Of a DNA stretch of 64,000 nt, positions 22,143-34,115 are shown piece by piece (the first letter of the stretch is position 1; every line of letters starts with the position of its first letter). The position numbers and the translations under genes were made by a program. The stretch is from Imbricaverruca yamaguchii (lineage: Eukaryota > Arthropoda > Thecostraca > Neoverrucidae), in assembly GCA_034440575.1 (NCBI GenBank), contig JAOTOL010001191.1, positions 124,001 to 188,000 on the forward strand, read 5' to 3'. The notes beneath the pieces are model-generated. The model searched no databases. It was not told the DNA's origin and saw only the letters and a list, made by a program, of their open reading frames with translations.

Positions 22143-22719
22143 ACTGGCATCCCCTGCCACACGCAGGCGACGGAAAAGCCGACCATGGAGTCGGCGGCAG
22201 CTGTCACCGGCAGTGACCACCAGTAGCCTGTTTCATAAACGTTTTTACTACTTACTACTTACTACTCTGACGTAAGTTTTAATTTACTACTTACTACTTC
22301 ACTCTGTTTCATAAAAAAGTTGTACATTGTAAATAAGTCGTAGTAAGTTTTCGTTAGTAGTAAATGCGTCAAGTTGGATACGTGCGTCGCATTTGCCACG
22401 ATGTAAACAAACAATTTGCTCTCGAGACGTCCAGGAAACATGCTACCAGCGTATTTTCTGTCATAGAATCAAACTGTTGAAAAATAGATGTACTATTAGT
22501 CATATTTCAACTAATTAAAGGAATAAATGGAACTGAACAAATCCACTGGATGGAAGGCTCCAAAAATGTGAGGTAAATGGAAGTTACAGCTTGAGGCTCT
22601 TGATGGTCGGAGCAGATTCCGAAGCAGATTTGGATTAGATAGTGGAATACCTTTTGCTGAAAAATGTAAAATTGTGTGTAAAAACAAATAAAATAGCAGG
22701 AATTCACTCCACTGTGGAA

Positions 22720-23070
22720 GTACCTACCAACCTAGGTAGGTACCAACCCGCCAGCCTAGGTAGGTATCTACCAGCCTGGGTAGGCACCTACTAGCCTGGG
22801 TAGGTACCTACCAACATAGGTAGGTACCCACCAGCATAGGTAGGCACCTACCAGCCTGGGTAGGTAGGCACCTACCAGCCTAGATAGACAGGTAGGTACC
22901 TACCAGCCTAGATAGATAGGTAGGTACCTGGGTATCTACCAGCCTAGGTAGGTAGGCACCTACCATCCTAGGTAGGTACCTACCTAGGCACCTATATAGG
23001 TACCTACCTAGGCACCTACATAGGTACCTACCTGCCTACCTACCCAGGTACCTACCTATCTAGGTTACTG
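22720..23070. repeat. Palindromic CCTACCTAGGTAGGTA minisatellite
   Basis: About 350 bp built from CCTAGGTAGGTACCTACCAG-like units of roughly 16-24 bp. Because the unit is self-complementary, both strands read alike and the whole block can fold into many hairpins. It sits inside the Harbinger-like element. A trace of the same motif (TAGGTACCTACCTATTTACC) occurs near 54397. Confidence 0.85.
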
Positions 23071-23328
23071 TCTGTTGTTCCTCTGCACAATAATAAGGTG
23101 CTGATATGCATTTCCTACACAGTTTATATTGTTGTTGTTGTATATGGTGTTGGAACACTTGTTTGATTGCACATTTATCATTCAGGCATGGTTGACAATT
23201 CAAGTTGCATGCCAGTGGGTGATGTTGCAATGAACAGATGTTTTTGTTGAATTGATTATTCATAACATTCTTTATAAAGACAAACTGAATACCTTCCATT
23301 TGACAAAAACAGCAATATGAGCTCTTAC

Positions 23329-23414
23329 CGAAATGGCTCAGGCAGATCCAGGTTCATATTCATTCGTGGCCTGAACATCCGTGGCCTTCGTCGCCTCCTG
23401 TTTTCACCATCCAT
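23329..23414 (-). pseudogene. Possible first coding exon of a Harbinger-type transposase
   Basis: On the minus strand an ATG at 23414 opens MDGENRRRRRPRMFRPRMNM and continues NLDLPEPF to a good splice donor (CG|GTAAGAG) at 23328. An arginine-rich start followed by an RPRxxRxRxN-type block is common at the N-terminus of PIF/Harbinger transposases, and this fits the surrounding TIRs. No DDE catalytic part is found, so at most the first exon survives. A chance open frame is possible. Confidence 0.35.
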
Positions 23415-23798
23415 GCTTAATAAATACTTCTTTGTTGATTGTCACAGCAGTCACTTCAAATCACTTAACAGAGTTCAGATAAAATCACTTGATACTCTTA
23501 GGTGATACAAACATCTACTGTGGTTGGGGCAGAGTAAACTTTGGTAGTAAGTTGTGCTTCACTTTTACTACAAGTTGTAGTTGTAGTTGTAAGTAGTAAC
23601 TTTTATGAAACAGCCTGCCTGAATTTAGCCCAGGTTGGTAGTAAGTAGTAAGTAGTAAGTAGTAAGTAGTAAGTAGTAAATTAAGATTGTAGATTTTGTT
23701 TTATGAAACATAATTTTACTACGTACTACTTACTACTTACTACTTACACCGAATTTTGCTTTATGAAACAGGCTACAGGGCGGCTATAGCCTGATTAA

Positions 23799-25143
23799 CA
23801 CGCGCCCTGGAGGGCCTCTGAAAATAACGCGCCCTGGAGGGGGGGGGGGGCGGATTCCGCCCCCTCCCTAAGATCTCAGCTCCTATGAAGGAGAGAGCAA
23901 CGAAATTCACAGGGTGGATGGCCACGATAGTGGCCTCTATTGTGTGCAAAGTTCATGACATTAGGTCAATATCTTCAAGGTCAAATGAGGTCAAAATTGC
24001 AAAATATTCTGGTTTTCCGTGGCTTGGCTTGTCAATGTTATGGATCTCTGTGGTTGTGTTTAAATGCTCCAAAATTGGAATTAATGATGTTCTGGACATT
24101 ACTAATGATGCAAGACAGATGTCAGATCCGCCATTTGACCTCAGGTCACCTATATAAGAGCACTTTATTAGGTCATTACCTGCTCCAGTTACCGGAACCG
24201 GGCTCCCATCCCGAGTGCTCCGTTGGGCGGCTCGGCACAATCGGCTTCGCAAACAAAGGAGTGAAATACATGAATAAAGTATGGAAATGCTTAGGCACAC
24301 AATGACAAACAGTAGATTTCGGGATGTATAGGGAGTAACATGTAAAGTGACATCAATCGCATGACAGTCATTTGCATTTATGACACATTCCAGTTGACCA
24401 AGTTTGGCTCCATTAGCCTGTCATGAACTTGACCTGACTTGACCTCGGCAACCTAACATAACATTGAAATTATATAGCATAACAATATGCATCAAACAAG
24501 TCGCTAGTGTTGTCCAGAACATTTCCCTATTGCCAATATACGGGAAGCGCATCAGAGCCGATTTTTGTGGCCTGGCGCTGCGAATTGTTTCTACTTTAAT
24601 GGCCCCTAACTTGAAAACTTCTCTGCCGATTTCCACTTTTCTTGCTTTAAACAATGTGCTGGTCATTTCTAAGGAGGTACGCGATAAATTTGGCGTATAT
24701 CGGCCGGTACAATATGGAGTTATGTACGAAAAATCGGAAGGATTGGCGGATTTCGACATACTCCCTCTAGGGCGTGTGTTAACCTGTTATGAACTTGACC
24801 TGACTTGACCTCGGTGACTTGACATGACTCTGGAAGAATGTAGCATGATAATGTACATGAAACAAGTCGCTAGTTTTGCCAAGAACACTTCCTTTTTGCT
24901 AATATACCGGAAGCGCATCAGCGACGATATTTGTGATCTGGCGCTGATACATTTGTTTGACTTTAGCGACCCCTAACTTGAAAATTCTTTGGTCGATTTT
25001 GATTTTTCCTACTTGAAGCAACGCGCCGGTCATTTATTGGCAGGTACACAAACAATGGCGCATATCGGCCGGTAAAATATGGAGTTATCTACGAAAAACC
25101 GGAGGGGTGGGCGGATTTCCCCCCCCCCCCTCCAGGGCGCGTG
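23799..25143 (+). mobile_element. TTAA-flanked TIR element, copy B (complete)
   Basis: The best preserved copy: 1,345 bp, starting CACGCGCCCTGGAGGG and ending CCAGGGCGCGTG, with TTAA directly on both sides (23795-23798 and 25144-25147). The internal layout equals copy A: left G-run, AGGTCA-rich left part, central conserved block, then two tandem modules (about 24418-24780 and 24781-25143). It carries AGGTCA pairs in DR4 spacing at 23978-23993, 24430-24445 and 24796-24811. It has no long coding frame and must depend on a transposase made elsewhere. It inserted within the duplicated pseudogene fragment that continues at 25150. Confidence 0.9.
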
Positions 25144-25149
25144 TTAAGG

Positions 25150-25340
25150 TGTCCTTCCGTTGCCGATTCCGGGCCAGCGAGTGAGTGAGCGCCGCTACGG
25201 CGAGTCTCAACGCGGCGGGCTGTTGCGGCGTGCCCCGGTGTCAGCGGCGGAACGGTGATGACAGACGATCTGACGCAATACATAGAATACACCTTTTACA
25301 AAATACGTACAGAGATGAGGGGTGACACTGGCTTCTTGGC
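25150..25340 (-). pseudogene. Inverted second copy of the arthropod-family pseudogene fragment
   Basis: The reverse complement of 25340-25250 matches 21335-21425, encoding FVKGVFYVLRQIVCHHRSAA against FVKDVFYVFRQIICHHHSAA of the plus-strand copy. Differences are mostly silent or conservative, which suggests that both derive from a once coding block. The copy is cut on its 3' side by TTAA element B. Confidence 0.55.
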
Positions 25341-25344
25341 TTGT

Positions 25345-27700
25345 TCATTTTTGTTTTCAGTAAACACAGTAGAATTGCTGGATCAGCCATACAAAAGCAG
25401 CAGTAGAGCTATTTGTTGCATGGTGCCTTAAGTGTTCAGAACCCCCCCCCTTCTTCCTCTACACTAATTTGATGAATTTTTAACCAGCTCTCCCATGTTA
25501 TGCTTATTTCCCCATGTAAATGCATGAGTTATGCTCCACCTAGTGATTCCCCCAGACAAAAGTTTATGGACAGGTGTGTAAATGATCAGGGAAGAGTAGG
25601 CCAAATTAATGGTGACATTTAACATAGGGATGGGAAAAAAAAGTTGGCTTAAATTGAATTTATGCCAGACAGTGGCCTATTATTATTCAAGCTGGCTTAA
25701 ATTCAGAACACTTCTAGGCCACACACTTCTAAGGCTCACAAACCATGGGTAGGGAAGAGTGAGGCAAAGCAGACCACCTAAGGTTTGACATCCTGTAAGT
25801 CTAAGATGAGATGTCATATGGAGGTATGACCAACTCTTTGATGGAACCCAATACCTTGTTATCCTTTCTTTGAAGTGGAAATTTTATCTATATTTTATAT
25901 AACAAAACTGAAATCCCCGCTCAATGAGGGCACCTCAATTTTTATATTCTCAAAGTTGTTGGGCAAAGTGGACCATTTCAATTGCAAGCCATTTGTGTTA
26001 AATGTAAATGTCAAGGGACATATTTTGTGACTTGTGCATGGTAGCTTGTCTTAGAAATAGGAGTTGCAAGCAATTTCAGCAAAGGAAGCTGCACTTTAGT
26101 GGCATAGGCATGTCCAGGGAGGTAGAAATTTACTATTTGATTCTCAATCTGAAATGTATCCCAAAATAACAATCTGGGACAAATGTAATATATTTCGTGG
26201 GTTGCTATGACCACCTATTGCACCCACAAAATGGAACTGGATCTGCCACTGCAAACAATGGGTTGCTTTCTAATGGGCAGTCCACTTTGCCCAAAAGTGA
26301 AGCTTGGGATCTGGGATTTGTCTTGGGGTTATTTTTGTAAAGTGTAACTCCTAGCTACTGCAAGCTTGTTTAGCACTCGAATTTTGATTTTAGGGAACAC
26401 AGGTATTAGGGACAAAAATCGGTCTTACCTAGTTGTTAAGATTTACAAATTTCTGTGTATTGAAGAAATTGTATCAGAAAGTGGAAAAACAACATTTTTT
26501 AAATCATGACACAAGATTAAAGCTTAAGACAAGATCTGAAATAGCCAAAAGCATGCACACTCCATGGGTCTTTCCACAAGGCAAATGAAATCTGGCTTGG
26601 TAAAAGTCTATGGCAGGGGAGAGGGTGGTCTGCCATGCCCCACTTTTCCATACATCATAGTAGCCAGAATAGCAAGAAAATATCAGTGAGTTTTGTGAGG
26701 ACATACTGTGGATTGCTCTAAAAATCATTCAAATTTGCTTTAAGCTTTCCCCATTGGGGGTTTGTTCCAGCTATCCACCATTGACAGCTCAAGAATGCTG
26801 TAGATCATTTGTTGATCATTTGTGTATAGTGAAGCATCACATGCTGACCCCCATCCCAGTGCCCATAAATTGTACCAGTGCAGGATGGTGGTCAAAATGT
26901 TTGATAAATGTGACAACATACAAAGGAAAACAATTTATGCATCACAGTGTGGTGTTTTCAAATGTTGTATCCAAAGCTAAACCAAAATTTTATAATTTGT
27001 CTCATATGTAATCATAAGAGGTCAAATGAGTGGCCTATGGAGGTTAAAATGTCAATGGTTACCATTTGTTTCCCACCCAAAAAGTCATGCATTTATTGAC
27101 ATTGTCCTGCCCTCCCCCTGCCTCTCCTGGAATGTGTGGGCTCCAGTTTTCATTATTTGCTCCATCTTACATCTTGCATGAATTTATTCACATTGTGCCC
27201 TAATTGTTACAGAATGAAGCAAACAAAGTTGGGATTTGGAATTGCAGAAGAAGAATAGAGGGTTGATGATGGTGATGGTGATAAGCCAGCAAAAAAGAGG
27301 ACAAGAAAGGTGTGCAAGTGTGGGTATGATGGGTGCACATGGGCAGGCTCTGAACAAAGCATTTATCAGCACACACAAAAAAGCAGCATGGTGATTGTGG
27401 GGCCAAGAAGACATATCCATCAGAGACCCAGCTGGGGACAAGTGGCCAGTGGTCTAGCTGGATGAGGGGCAAAAATATGTGCCACTAATTAGCTAGAAAT
27501 GAAAGTAATGATATTATATATAATCATAGGGGGAAAAGTGGCAAAATACAAAGGCTGCTTATTTCCCTATCTAAATAGGCTAGGCTTCTTTCCATATATA
27601 AATGAACGACTCCTAGTATTGATAGGGTTTGGATACATGTGGCACTGTTAGTCTTTTACAACCTGGCTACCAAGTTTAACTAGGCATAATGATTTTGGGA
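25345..27700. other. No gene recognised
   Basis: About 2.35 kb of AT-rich sequence. Frames of 60-90 codons show no domain. I see no TIR, SINE or splice pair here. Confidence 0.4.
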
Positions 27701-27710
27701 TGGCTGTTCA

Positions 27711-28051
27711 CAGAGGTGGATCCAGAGAGCCACCCAGGGGGACCCAGTTTGGGCTAGGTGGGCACATGCTGTGCTGGGGCCCCAGCTGATATGTCATTAT
27801 AGGGGGGGGAGTGATGTCTGATGGGACCGTGCTGGTATGCAATGTTCCAATCATGGGGGGGGAATGTGATGTCTAGTTAGGCCCCATGTATTCCATGTTT
27901 TGATCCTGGGATGGGGGGAGGGAGCAGTGTGGTACATGCTGTCCGGAGATGTAAGTATTGATGTCCTTTGGGGTGAGGCAAAAGAGGGACTGGATCCCTC
28001 TTTTGCTTTTGGGGGGTCATGACCCAATTTGCCCTCCTGGATCCACTCCTG
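27711..28051. mobile_element. hAT miniature element (MITE)
   Basis: A 341-bp element beginning CAGAGGTGGATCCAG and ending CTGGATCCACTCCTG, inverted ends of the hAT CAG...CTG type. The 8 bases before it (GCTGTTCA, 27703-27710) and after it (GCTGATCA, 28052-28059) match at 7 of 8 positions, the expected 8-bp hAT target duplication. The inside is rich in G-runs and has no coding capacity, so it is non-autonomous. Confidence 0.8.
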
Positions 28052-28061
28052 GCTGATCACA

Positions 28062-29195
28062 TAACTCCAAATTGCACAATTTTATTCTTACTGTTCCTGA
28101 TTGCAATAATCTGTGCTTCAAGCACGCCCATCTGGTGACACTGCTCACTGTGTAAGGGAGGAGGCTCCTCTGCCCACACCCTCATCAATTTTCAGTGATG
28201 GTGAGCAGACAGACCAGACAACCACAATTTCAGTGGATCTATTCAGTGCTGAATGCACATCTGCAGCAGTGCACAGATCCTCAGATATTTATCAATTGTC
28301 CAGATGTTTTCCAGTGCCTATTCACTCATCTGTTCTTTTCAAAATTTGTGGAACCCAATGCTGCTGAATATTGCAATAATGGCAGTTCTCCAGGAATTAG
28401 TTTCACCTATTTCTGATGTTTCAAGATGATGGAGACATGCATATTACAAAACAAACTTTTTACCTTAAAGTTACATTTTATTGCCCACAGTAAACAGGAC
28501 ACTTCATTGCTGAAAAGTTTGTGGTGTTGCGTTTGTGAAAGTTTTTTGTTAACTTTTATTTGTGATGTCCCTGTTGCCATGCAATATAACCCTCATAATG
28601 TGATGGCTAAATAACAAATTCCTGCAAATTATGGAAGTTTGCAACATATGTGGCACCACATACTTCTTATCTGCAATAGTCAGCTAATCGTGTTCTGTCC
28701 CTTTGGTGTGCATTTCACCCTGTGGCCCAATGGTTGGGTTTGGTTATGTAACCCAAATTGACAAAAAAGTGTGACCCAACTTGGTGTATAAGGTGTTGAT
28801 CAATTTCAGGGCAACTTATTTTTTTGTTATGGTTCTGTGGCTGAATAATGCTGCACAATTTGTGGGTCCCAAGCTTTTTGTTTAACGTTGATATGGCCTA
28901 CAACACATAATTTAGCACAACCCATAATACCGTCAAAAAGGTGCATTTCCACCATTATTGATTGCCAATTGTGTTTGACTTCACCATAATACTTTGCGAT
29001 GGAATTTTCCACACAGTAATTCACATGGTATAAAACTAAATGCTTACCCCTTGACCTCTTTATTATTGTGCAGGCGTGAAGCACTCAGGGTGTCTTTCTT
29101 CACCTGGGGGAAAATGGTGCATTGCCCAGTTGAATGGCAACATGCACCAATGACAATGTTCTATATATACGTATATATCCAGGTATGTTATTATT
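28062..29195. other. No gene recognised
   Basis: About 1.1 kb AT-rich; short frames without motifs. Nothing supported. Confidence 0.35.
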
Positions 29196-29204
29196 AGTTA
29201 TTCA

Positions 29205-29580
29205 GAGCCAGCTGCTGCTGGAGCTGCGGCGTTCCATCGGCGGGGGAGGTGCGCCTGTGGCGTCACCTGCTGTTGCCTCCTGCCGTTGTGGTTCTGCACT
29301 GATCGTGCGGGTACAGGGTGTGAATCTCGCAGAACTGTCGCTGAAGTTCTCGCACAGCCGCGCCGCTTGCCTGAGCGCCGGTCAGCTGTAGCAGACGCCC
29401 TGGTACCCTGCAACCGCGCCTCAATGCTGTTCATCTTCGCTGATGTCGCCGTTATCTCCTGCGACTCATCTGTGCTACGTGCAACAGTTTTGTTTTGCAT
29501 CTCCCGCCGCTGGCGCTGCGCGCGGGCTGGGCGCGGCTCCGCCGGTGGTGGGCTAGCTGCCACTAGGGGCAGTTAGCCCA
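29205..29580 (-). other. GC-rich candidate coding block, unidentified
   Basis: A minus-strand frame of 121 codons (29563-29198) rich in Ala, Arg, Ser and Thr, with a segment (REMQNKTVARSTDESQEI, then TSAKMNSIEARL) that looks less random than a GC-driven shadow and could be a coiled region. No domain is recognised, no clear splice sites are seen, and the plus strand is also open for 96 codons, so chance is possible. Confidence 0.3.
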
Positions 29581-29584
29581 CCAG

Positions 29585-30330
29585 GGGCAGTTAGCGGTTT
29601 GTTCACAAACCGATGTCTAAACGTTCGTCGTGGTTGTGTGATACACTATCTAACCAAGCCTTTCTCTACTGGATCTGTGTACATGGGATTCACGGCAAAG
29701 GATAAATCAGCATTTGAATATATTTGAAGGGACTTCCAAAGATATATAATTAGTGTTGCCCTTGCGCGTGCTCGGACAGAGGTGTTCTAGACTTGCAACA
29801 CACTCAGTTTCTTGGAATTGGTTATGATCGTATGAATGTGTGGAAATATCGAGTGGATACTTCATGTTAGTAAAACGCACCTGGGAAATCGCTTATGTCT
29901 CACCGCAATTGTGGACAACGCACATTCTCAGGAACTGCCCACAGTTTTATGATTTTGAATATGATGCCAAATTGTTTATTTGTGGCGGCTCATTTTTCAT
30001 TTATCACCACTTGAAAAATCATAGTTTGGCCCATAGTTTTGCTCCCAAGAAGAAAAAAAAACGTCTCGCGTGCTTATTGTGAGAATACACATCCTTGACC
30101 GTAACTGTTGCCATCAGGCAAAATAAAACGCACAATAAGTTTACCACAATTGAAAGCCGCATGTTAAATATTGCTGAAGCTCGTCCAGTGCAAAATTTGT
30201 TTATGTGAATTGATTCAGCCATTGGCCAATAAACATCCAGTCCGTATTTTTCTCTTTCATGTATGGAGGGGCAAAAAGGCAACTTGTTATAACTGGGGTG
30301 GCGAGTCATGTGCACAATACTTTGTTTAAC
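29585..30330. other. No gene recognised
   Basis: About 750 bp; nothing recognised apart from a short adenine run near 30050 and TATA-like AT-rich stretches. Confidence 0.35.
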
Positions 30331-30334
30331 GTGC

Positions 30335-30514
30335 ACAACAATAAACTGGAGCCAGAATGACTGATCGTATTTAGCTGGGCACGACATTTCATATACGACA
30401 ATAAACTGGAGCCAGAATGACCGAACGGGTTTAGTTGGGCACGACATTCCATATACAACAATAAACTGGAGCCAGAATGACCAAGCGGATTTAGCTGGGC
30501 ACGACATTCCATAT
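30335..30514. repeat. Three-copy 60-bp minisatellite
   Basis: Three successive 60-bp units containing ATAAACTGGAGCCAGAATGA and GGGCACGACATTCCATAT, with a few differences each. The period is exactly 60 bases, so the minus-strand frame stays open and repeats a 20-residue unit (MECRAQLNPxGHSGSSLLLY). I read the open frame as a by-product of the period, not a gene. Confidence 0.9.
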
Positions 30515-30930
30515 GTTGCTAGTTTTTGTTACAGTCGATAAGATGGGGCCTGGCGAAGGCTCTTTGTCATAATCAATTTAACGTGTTTTTGTTTAACTGC
30601 TAATGTGCCCGGTATATTGATCGGAATCAATGCATGGTTTATCTTTCGTGTGTACGAAAGATAAAGATGTTTCATGGTTGCAGGACAACCAAAGAGCAGC
30701 AACGAATTTGTATTCGAAGGCAAAGTGCCACATGCTAATATTGCTCATTTACCTCCTAGTACGCTTTTTGGGTAGGAGACCACGCACGATTGCTTCGGTT
30801 TGGTCGGCGACCAACTTGATGGTTTTTTTACCCCTGCATGAATTAGCCTAGTGAGGACATGCAATGTATCAATCGACACGTTTTGGCGATACAAGCACAA
30901 TGACGGCAATTTCAGCCTTCCAGCTCAATG
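30515..30930. other. No gene recognised
   Basis: About 400 bp between the 60-bp minisatellite and the AGGTCA-rich stretch. A frame at 30630-30851 has no motif I recognise. Confidence 0.3.
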
Positions 30931-30939
30931 CAGTGCAAT

Positions 30940-31473
30940 ATAATGCGCAGAAGTGTGTAGTGATCTCAGGTGACCTTAGATGATCTTGGTGAGGTCACTG
31001 AGCAAAAATGACAGCGGTAACATTGAGCATAGCTTCCATCTACATGCCACAACCGTTGTGCGATCATTCAGAGCGCAAATATGTGACCAGGAAACATTTG
31101 TATATTTTACCATAGCCCTATAATGGGGAAGCCATGGCCGCGCCCTGACCTTAGGACAATGCTACGAAACAAACTATATGCATATTATGGTCCCTGATGA
31201 GATCATGACGTGTTATATGTTTGAAATAAATCGTCCAATTATTGTGGAAGTTATGCCACCTAGAACTCCGAGTGTAGTTGGGTCACTTCGCCTGACCTGG
31301 TGACCTGACCTGAGATGACCCAGGATTAAAAATGTATGAGGATATGTGGAAAAGACTAATGAGCAGCCATGCGAGGTTTGGCCTTGCTAACCCGACTAGT
31401 ATGGCATCAAATTAGGAAAAACCCTCAAGAGGCAGATATCTGCCCCCCCCCCCGGACGTGCGCGTGTTACTCG
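30940..31473. mobile_element. Possible divergent relative of the TTAA element (one end only)
   Basis: The stretch ends with a C-run and GGACGTGCGCGTGTTAC at about 31443-31470, recalling the C-run plus GGGCGCGTGTTAA of the TTAA elements. Upstream it contains many AGGTCA/TGACCT half-sites (around 30970 and 31290-31320). I could not find the opposite terminus, so membership is tentative. Confidence 0.3.
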
Positions 31474-31743
31474 CGTTGCCTTATACGTGGCGTTTTACAC
31501 GCGGCGCGTGCATTATGCGGAGCGGGTAGCCGAGCGCGGTGATCACCGCATCAGGCGGCATGGAGTCGGCTGAATCACGGGAGTCCTGTAGCAGTGATCG
31601 GAACGTAGTGGCTTCCATGTCAGTGCTGGGGGTGTGATGAACCCCTCCAAGTCCTCTCAGATGTGACGATGGCTACGGACAGCCATCAGTTGACTGTCTG
31701 ATCGGCTGTCATGGTGATGGAGCGTACATGTTTTTGTTTCCAA

Positions 31744-31832
31744 GGCTGGTGGTGAGAGTAGGTTGAGGTAAACATGCGCTGGTGGTGAGCGTAGGTTGAG
31801 GTAAACATACGCTGGTGGTGAGGGTCTTGAGG
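31744..31832. repeat. 33-bp minisatellite, about 2.7 copies
   Basis: The unit is GCTGGTGGTGAGCGTAGG followed by TTGAGGTAAACATGC, 33 bp, repeated twice fully and once partly. It contains GGTGAG and AGGTAAA, which look like splice donors, but no exon is evident. Confidence 0.85.
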
Positions 31833-31839
31833 TCCGGCT

Positions 31840-34110
31840 TGTTATCGCGTAGCCCTTTGCGACGTCAAAACATGAATAGATGCCTGCGATCTCGGCACAA
31901 ATCGAGACATCTCAATGGCCGCGCAGTGTGAAAATATTCATTTTTCATTAGGTGGGCGATGTCGAAAACCAAACGGCCGGATGTAAAAAAAAATACAAGC
32001 ATGTCGAATTGTACTGCGAAAAGTACATAAATTTCGTGTTGCAAGCTTTTCCCGATACGTTTACATAGTCAACAGCTACTTGAAGCTGTAACGCATGTAT
32101 GTACCATGCCGCTGTCCTTAATTCTTAACCTTTCCAGATTGCATCCTGAAGTGAGGTGTCCCGGCGGCGCAACCGATTACCGAGCCCTTCACCATCTGGA
32201 GCTGTCCTGGTCCCCTTCCTGGGCTGAAGAGTATCTCGAGGGGAAAACTAGGCATATGGCCAAACGAAGGGAATGCAGATGCCCTTCCCATTGGAAGGAT
32301 CATGGCGTATGCAGTCGGTGCATCCTTCACCTCAACCATTCAAAGAAGATCTCGTCGTGATAAAAACTCTCATGCATTTACTTAAATTGCGTCATATTTG
32401 TTTAACGCAGCTCGACAACTCCAATGTTTGTGTGCGCCTCCAATGCATATGATTTTAAATCAGCGTTGGTTGCCGGCTGTGTCGACACTGCCATTGACTT
32501 CCAACTCGTGTTTGCATGTTGAAACCAAATATACTTGTGCTGGAATTCCGCTTCCTCTTTATTTGTTGTGCACCTTTCTAGGGTTCCAGATAACAAGACC
32601 TGCATTAAATGCACATTAAATATATCAGTATATCAATTCAGTTCAGATCAAGCCGGAGGTCAGGCTAATTGCACAATGCATGATGCTCAGCACAGCGTGT
32701 AGCTGTGCAGATTGTATTTCACTTCCAAAAAATCGTAATAGCAAAAAACTTGATTATTTGAATTGAAACAAACGCAAAAGGCATCAGGCACCGCATCAGT
32801 CAGGATGGAGAAATGCTTTCCCGCGCCTTCGTACGGATATAATTGGTGATGAGGAACAAAAAGGACGGCCAATACACCTCTCTAACTGGAGCATTTCACA
32901 CAAAATAAACGTAACATTCATCGCACATAACAAACGATGAATGCTTAACACTAGGTAAAACTGCAGACAATCCAGTGTCTATTGTTTACGGTGCATCCAC
33001 ATCTCTGCTGTACAATCCATGCAGCCTGAAGACAGGCAATGCCCGTCTGCTTTTGTTGAGTTAGTGTTTAGGGCTTTATGGCACATCGACTTCTTGGTCA
33101 TGTAGTGGCCATCGGCTTTTGTTGAAAATGCCACGCGCGGGCAGTTGGTGACTGCGGCGGCGCGCATGATAACGTATTGTCGTAGCGCGTCGACTCCTCT
33201 TCACAGTATTGAGTACCGTCGGCTGTGGCGCAGTCGCCCTCACCGGTCACCAGATGGGCGCAATGCGAGTCGAATCGACTCTGGGAGCGGTGCAGCCGCT
33301 TCAGCTGCCGGCCGCCAGCGGCAGCTCGGGCAGTCTCCTGGGCCCAAGCCATGATCAGGACAGGCCGCGATTGCGCCGGTCGCTGATCAACGCCGGCTGG
33401 TTACTTGTTACACAGTCCACCATCGCCAGGCGCACAACGCCGAGTTTGCCACCGTGACCTCCGTCATATGACCAACCGCACCAGCATGTGTACACACTCT
33501 AGAATGTAGGTGTCGGGGCGTCCCGTCATTAACTGATTCGGACCGACAGGCGTCCGACGCTGGCTTCCGCGGGCAGGCATAACTCGCTATGGCTGCACTC
33601 GCTCGCTGTGCATCGGTATAGTAAAGTCAACTACTTACAGTTATCACGCGCTGGCTGAAATATCTGCCAATTCGTTCATCGTTTCAATACTTGTTAGGCT
33701 GAACCTCGCGCTCCCATTGTATGAAAATTACTCAATAATTTACCAAAGCTTCCAACCTTTGAACATCACACGCATTGGATGCAAGGGAAGGCACAAACAT
33801 CAAAGTCCAGTGCACAGGAGTCTCATCAACTTTAAAAGATTGACCATTCGCTTTACATCGTCCGAATGTCGAACTTCAACATAAAAATCGTTGTGTTCCA
33901 ACGAAATGCGGTTAAATGATTGCTTACATTGGCACAATCATGACTCCCACTTAAGACTATTGGAATATTGGTAGTTCTACCCATGACTTGAATAGGAAAA
34001 ACTGTACCGTTCACTTGTGAAGAGTTGAGGTTGGCCGACGGCAGTAGTGGCATGTTGGACGACTGGATGGAAATGGTGAAGGATCTGAGAAGGGTCAAAA
34101 TTGGAGCTGA
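31840..34110. other. No gene recognised; GC-rich patch at 33120-33460
   Basis: Mostly anonymous. Two denser stretches (32110-32350 and 33120-33460) are open on both strands, with no recognised domain or splice pair. They could be decayed exons. Confidence 0.35.
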
Positions 34111-34115
34111 CCATG

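Larger units (their letters stand above)
22227..23776 (-). mobile_element. Harbinger-like element with inverted TAGCCTGTTTCATAAA ends
   Basis: The left edge reads TAGCCTGTTTCATAAA and the right edge TTTATGAAACAGGCTA, a perfect 16-bp inverted repeat 1.55 kb apart. Subterminal regions on both sides are packed with TACTTAC/GTAAGTA repeats, and TTTCATAAA recurs internally. The inside holds a palindromic minisatellite (22720-23070) and a possible transposase first exon (23329-23414). The element class is inferred from the end sequence style and that exon; I could not assign a target duplication. Confidence 0.55.

Noticed and set aside
30335..30514. CRISPR-like array
   Set aside because: Repeats are contiguous 60-bp tandem units with no unique spacers, in eukaryotic DNA.
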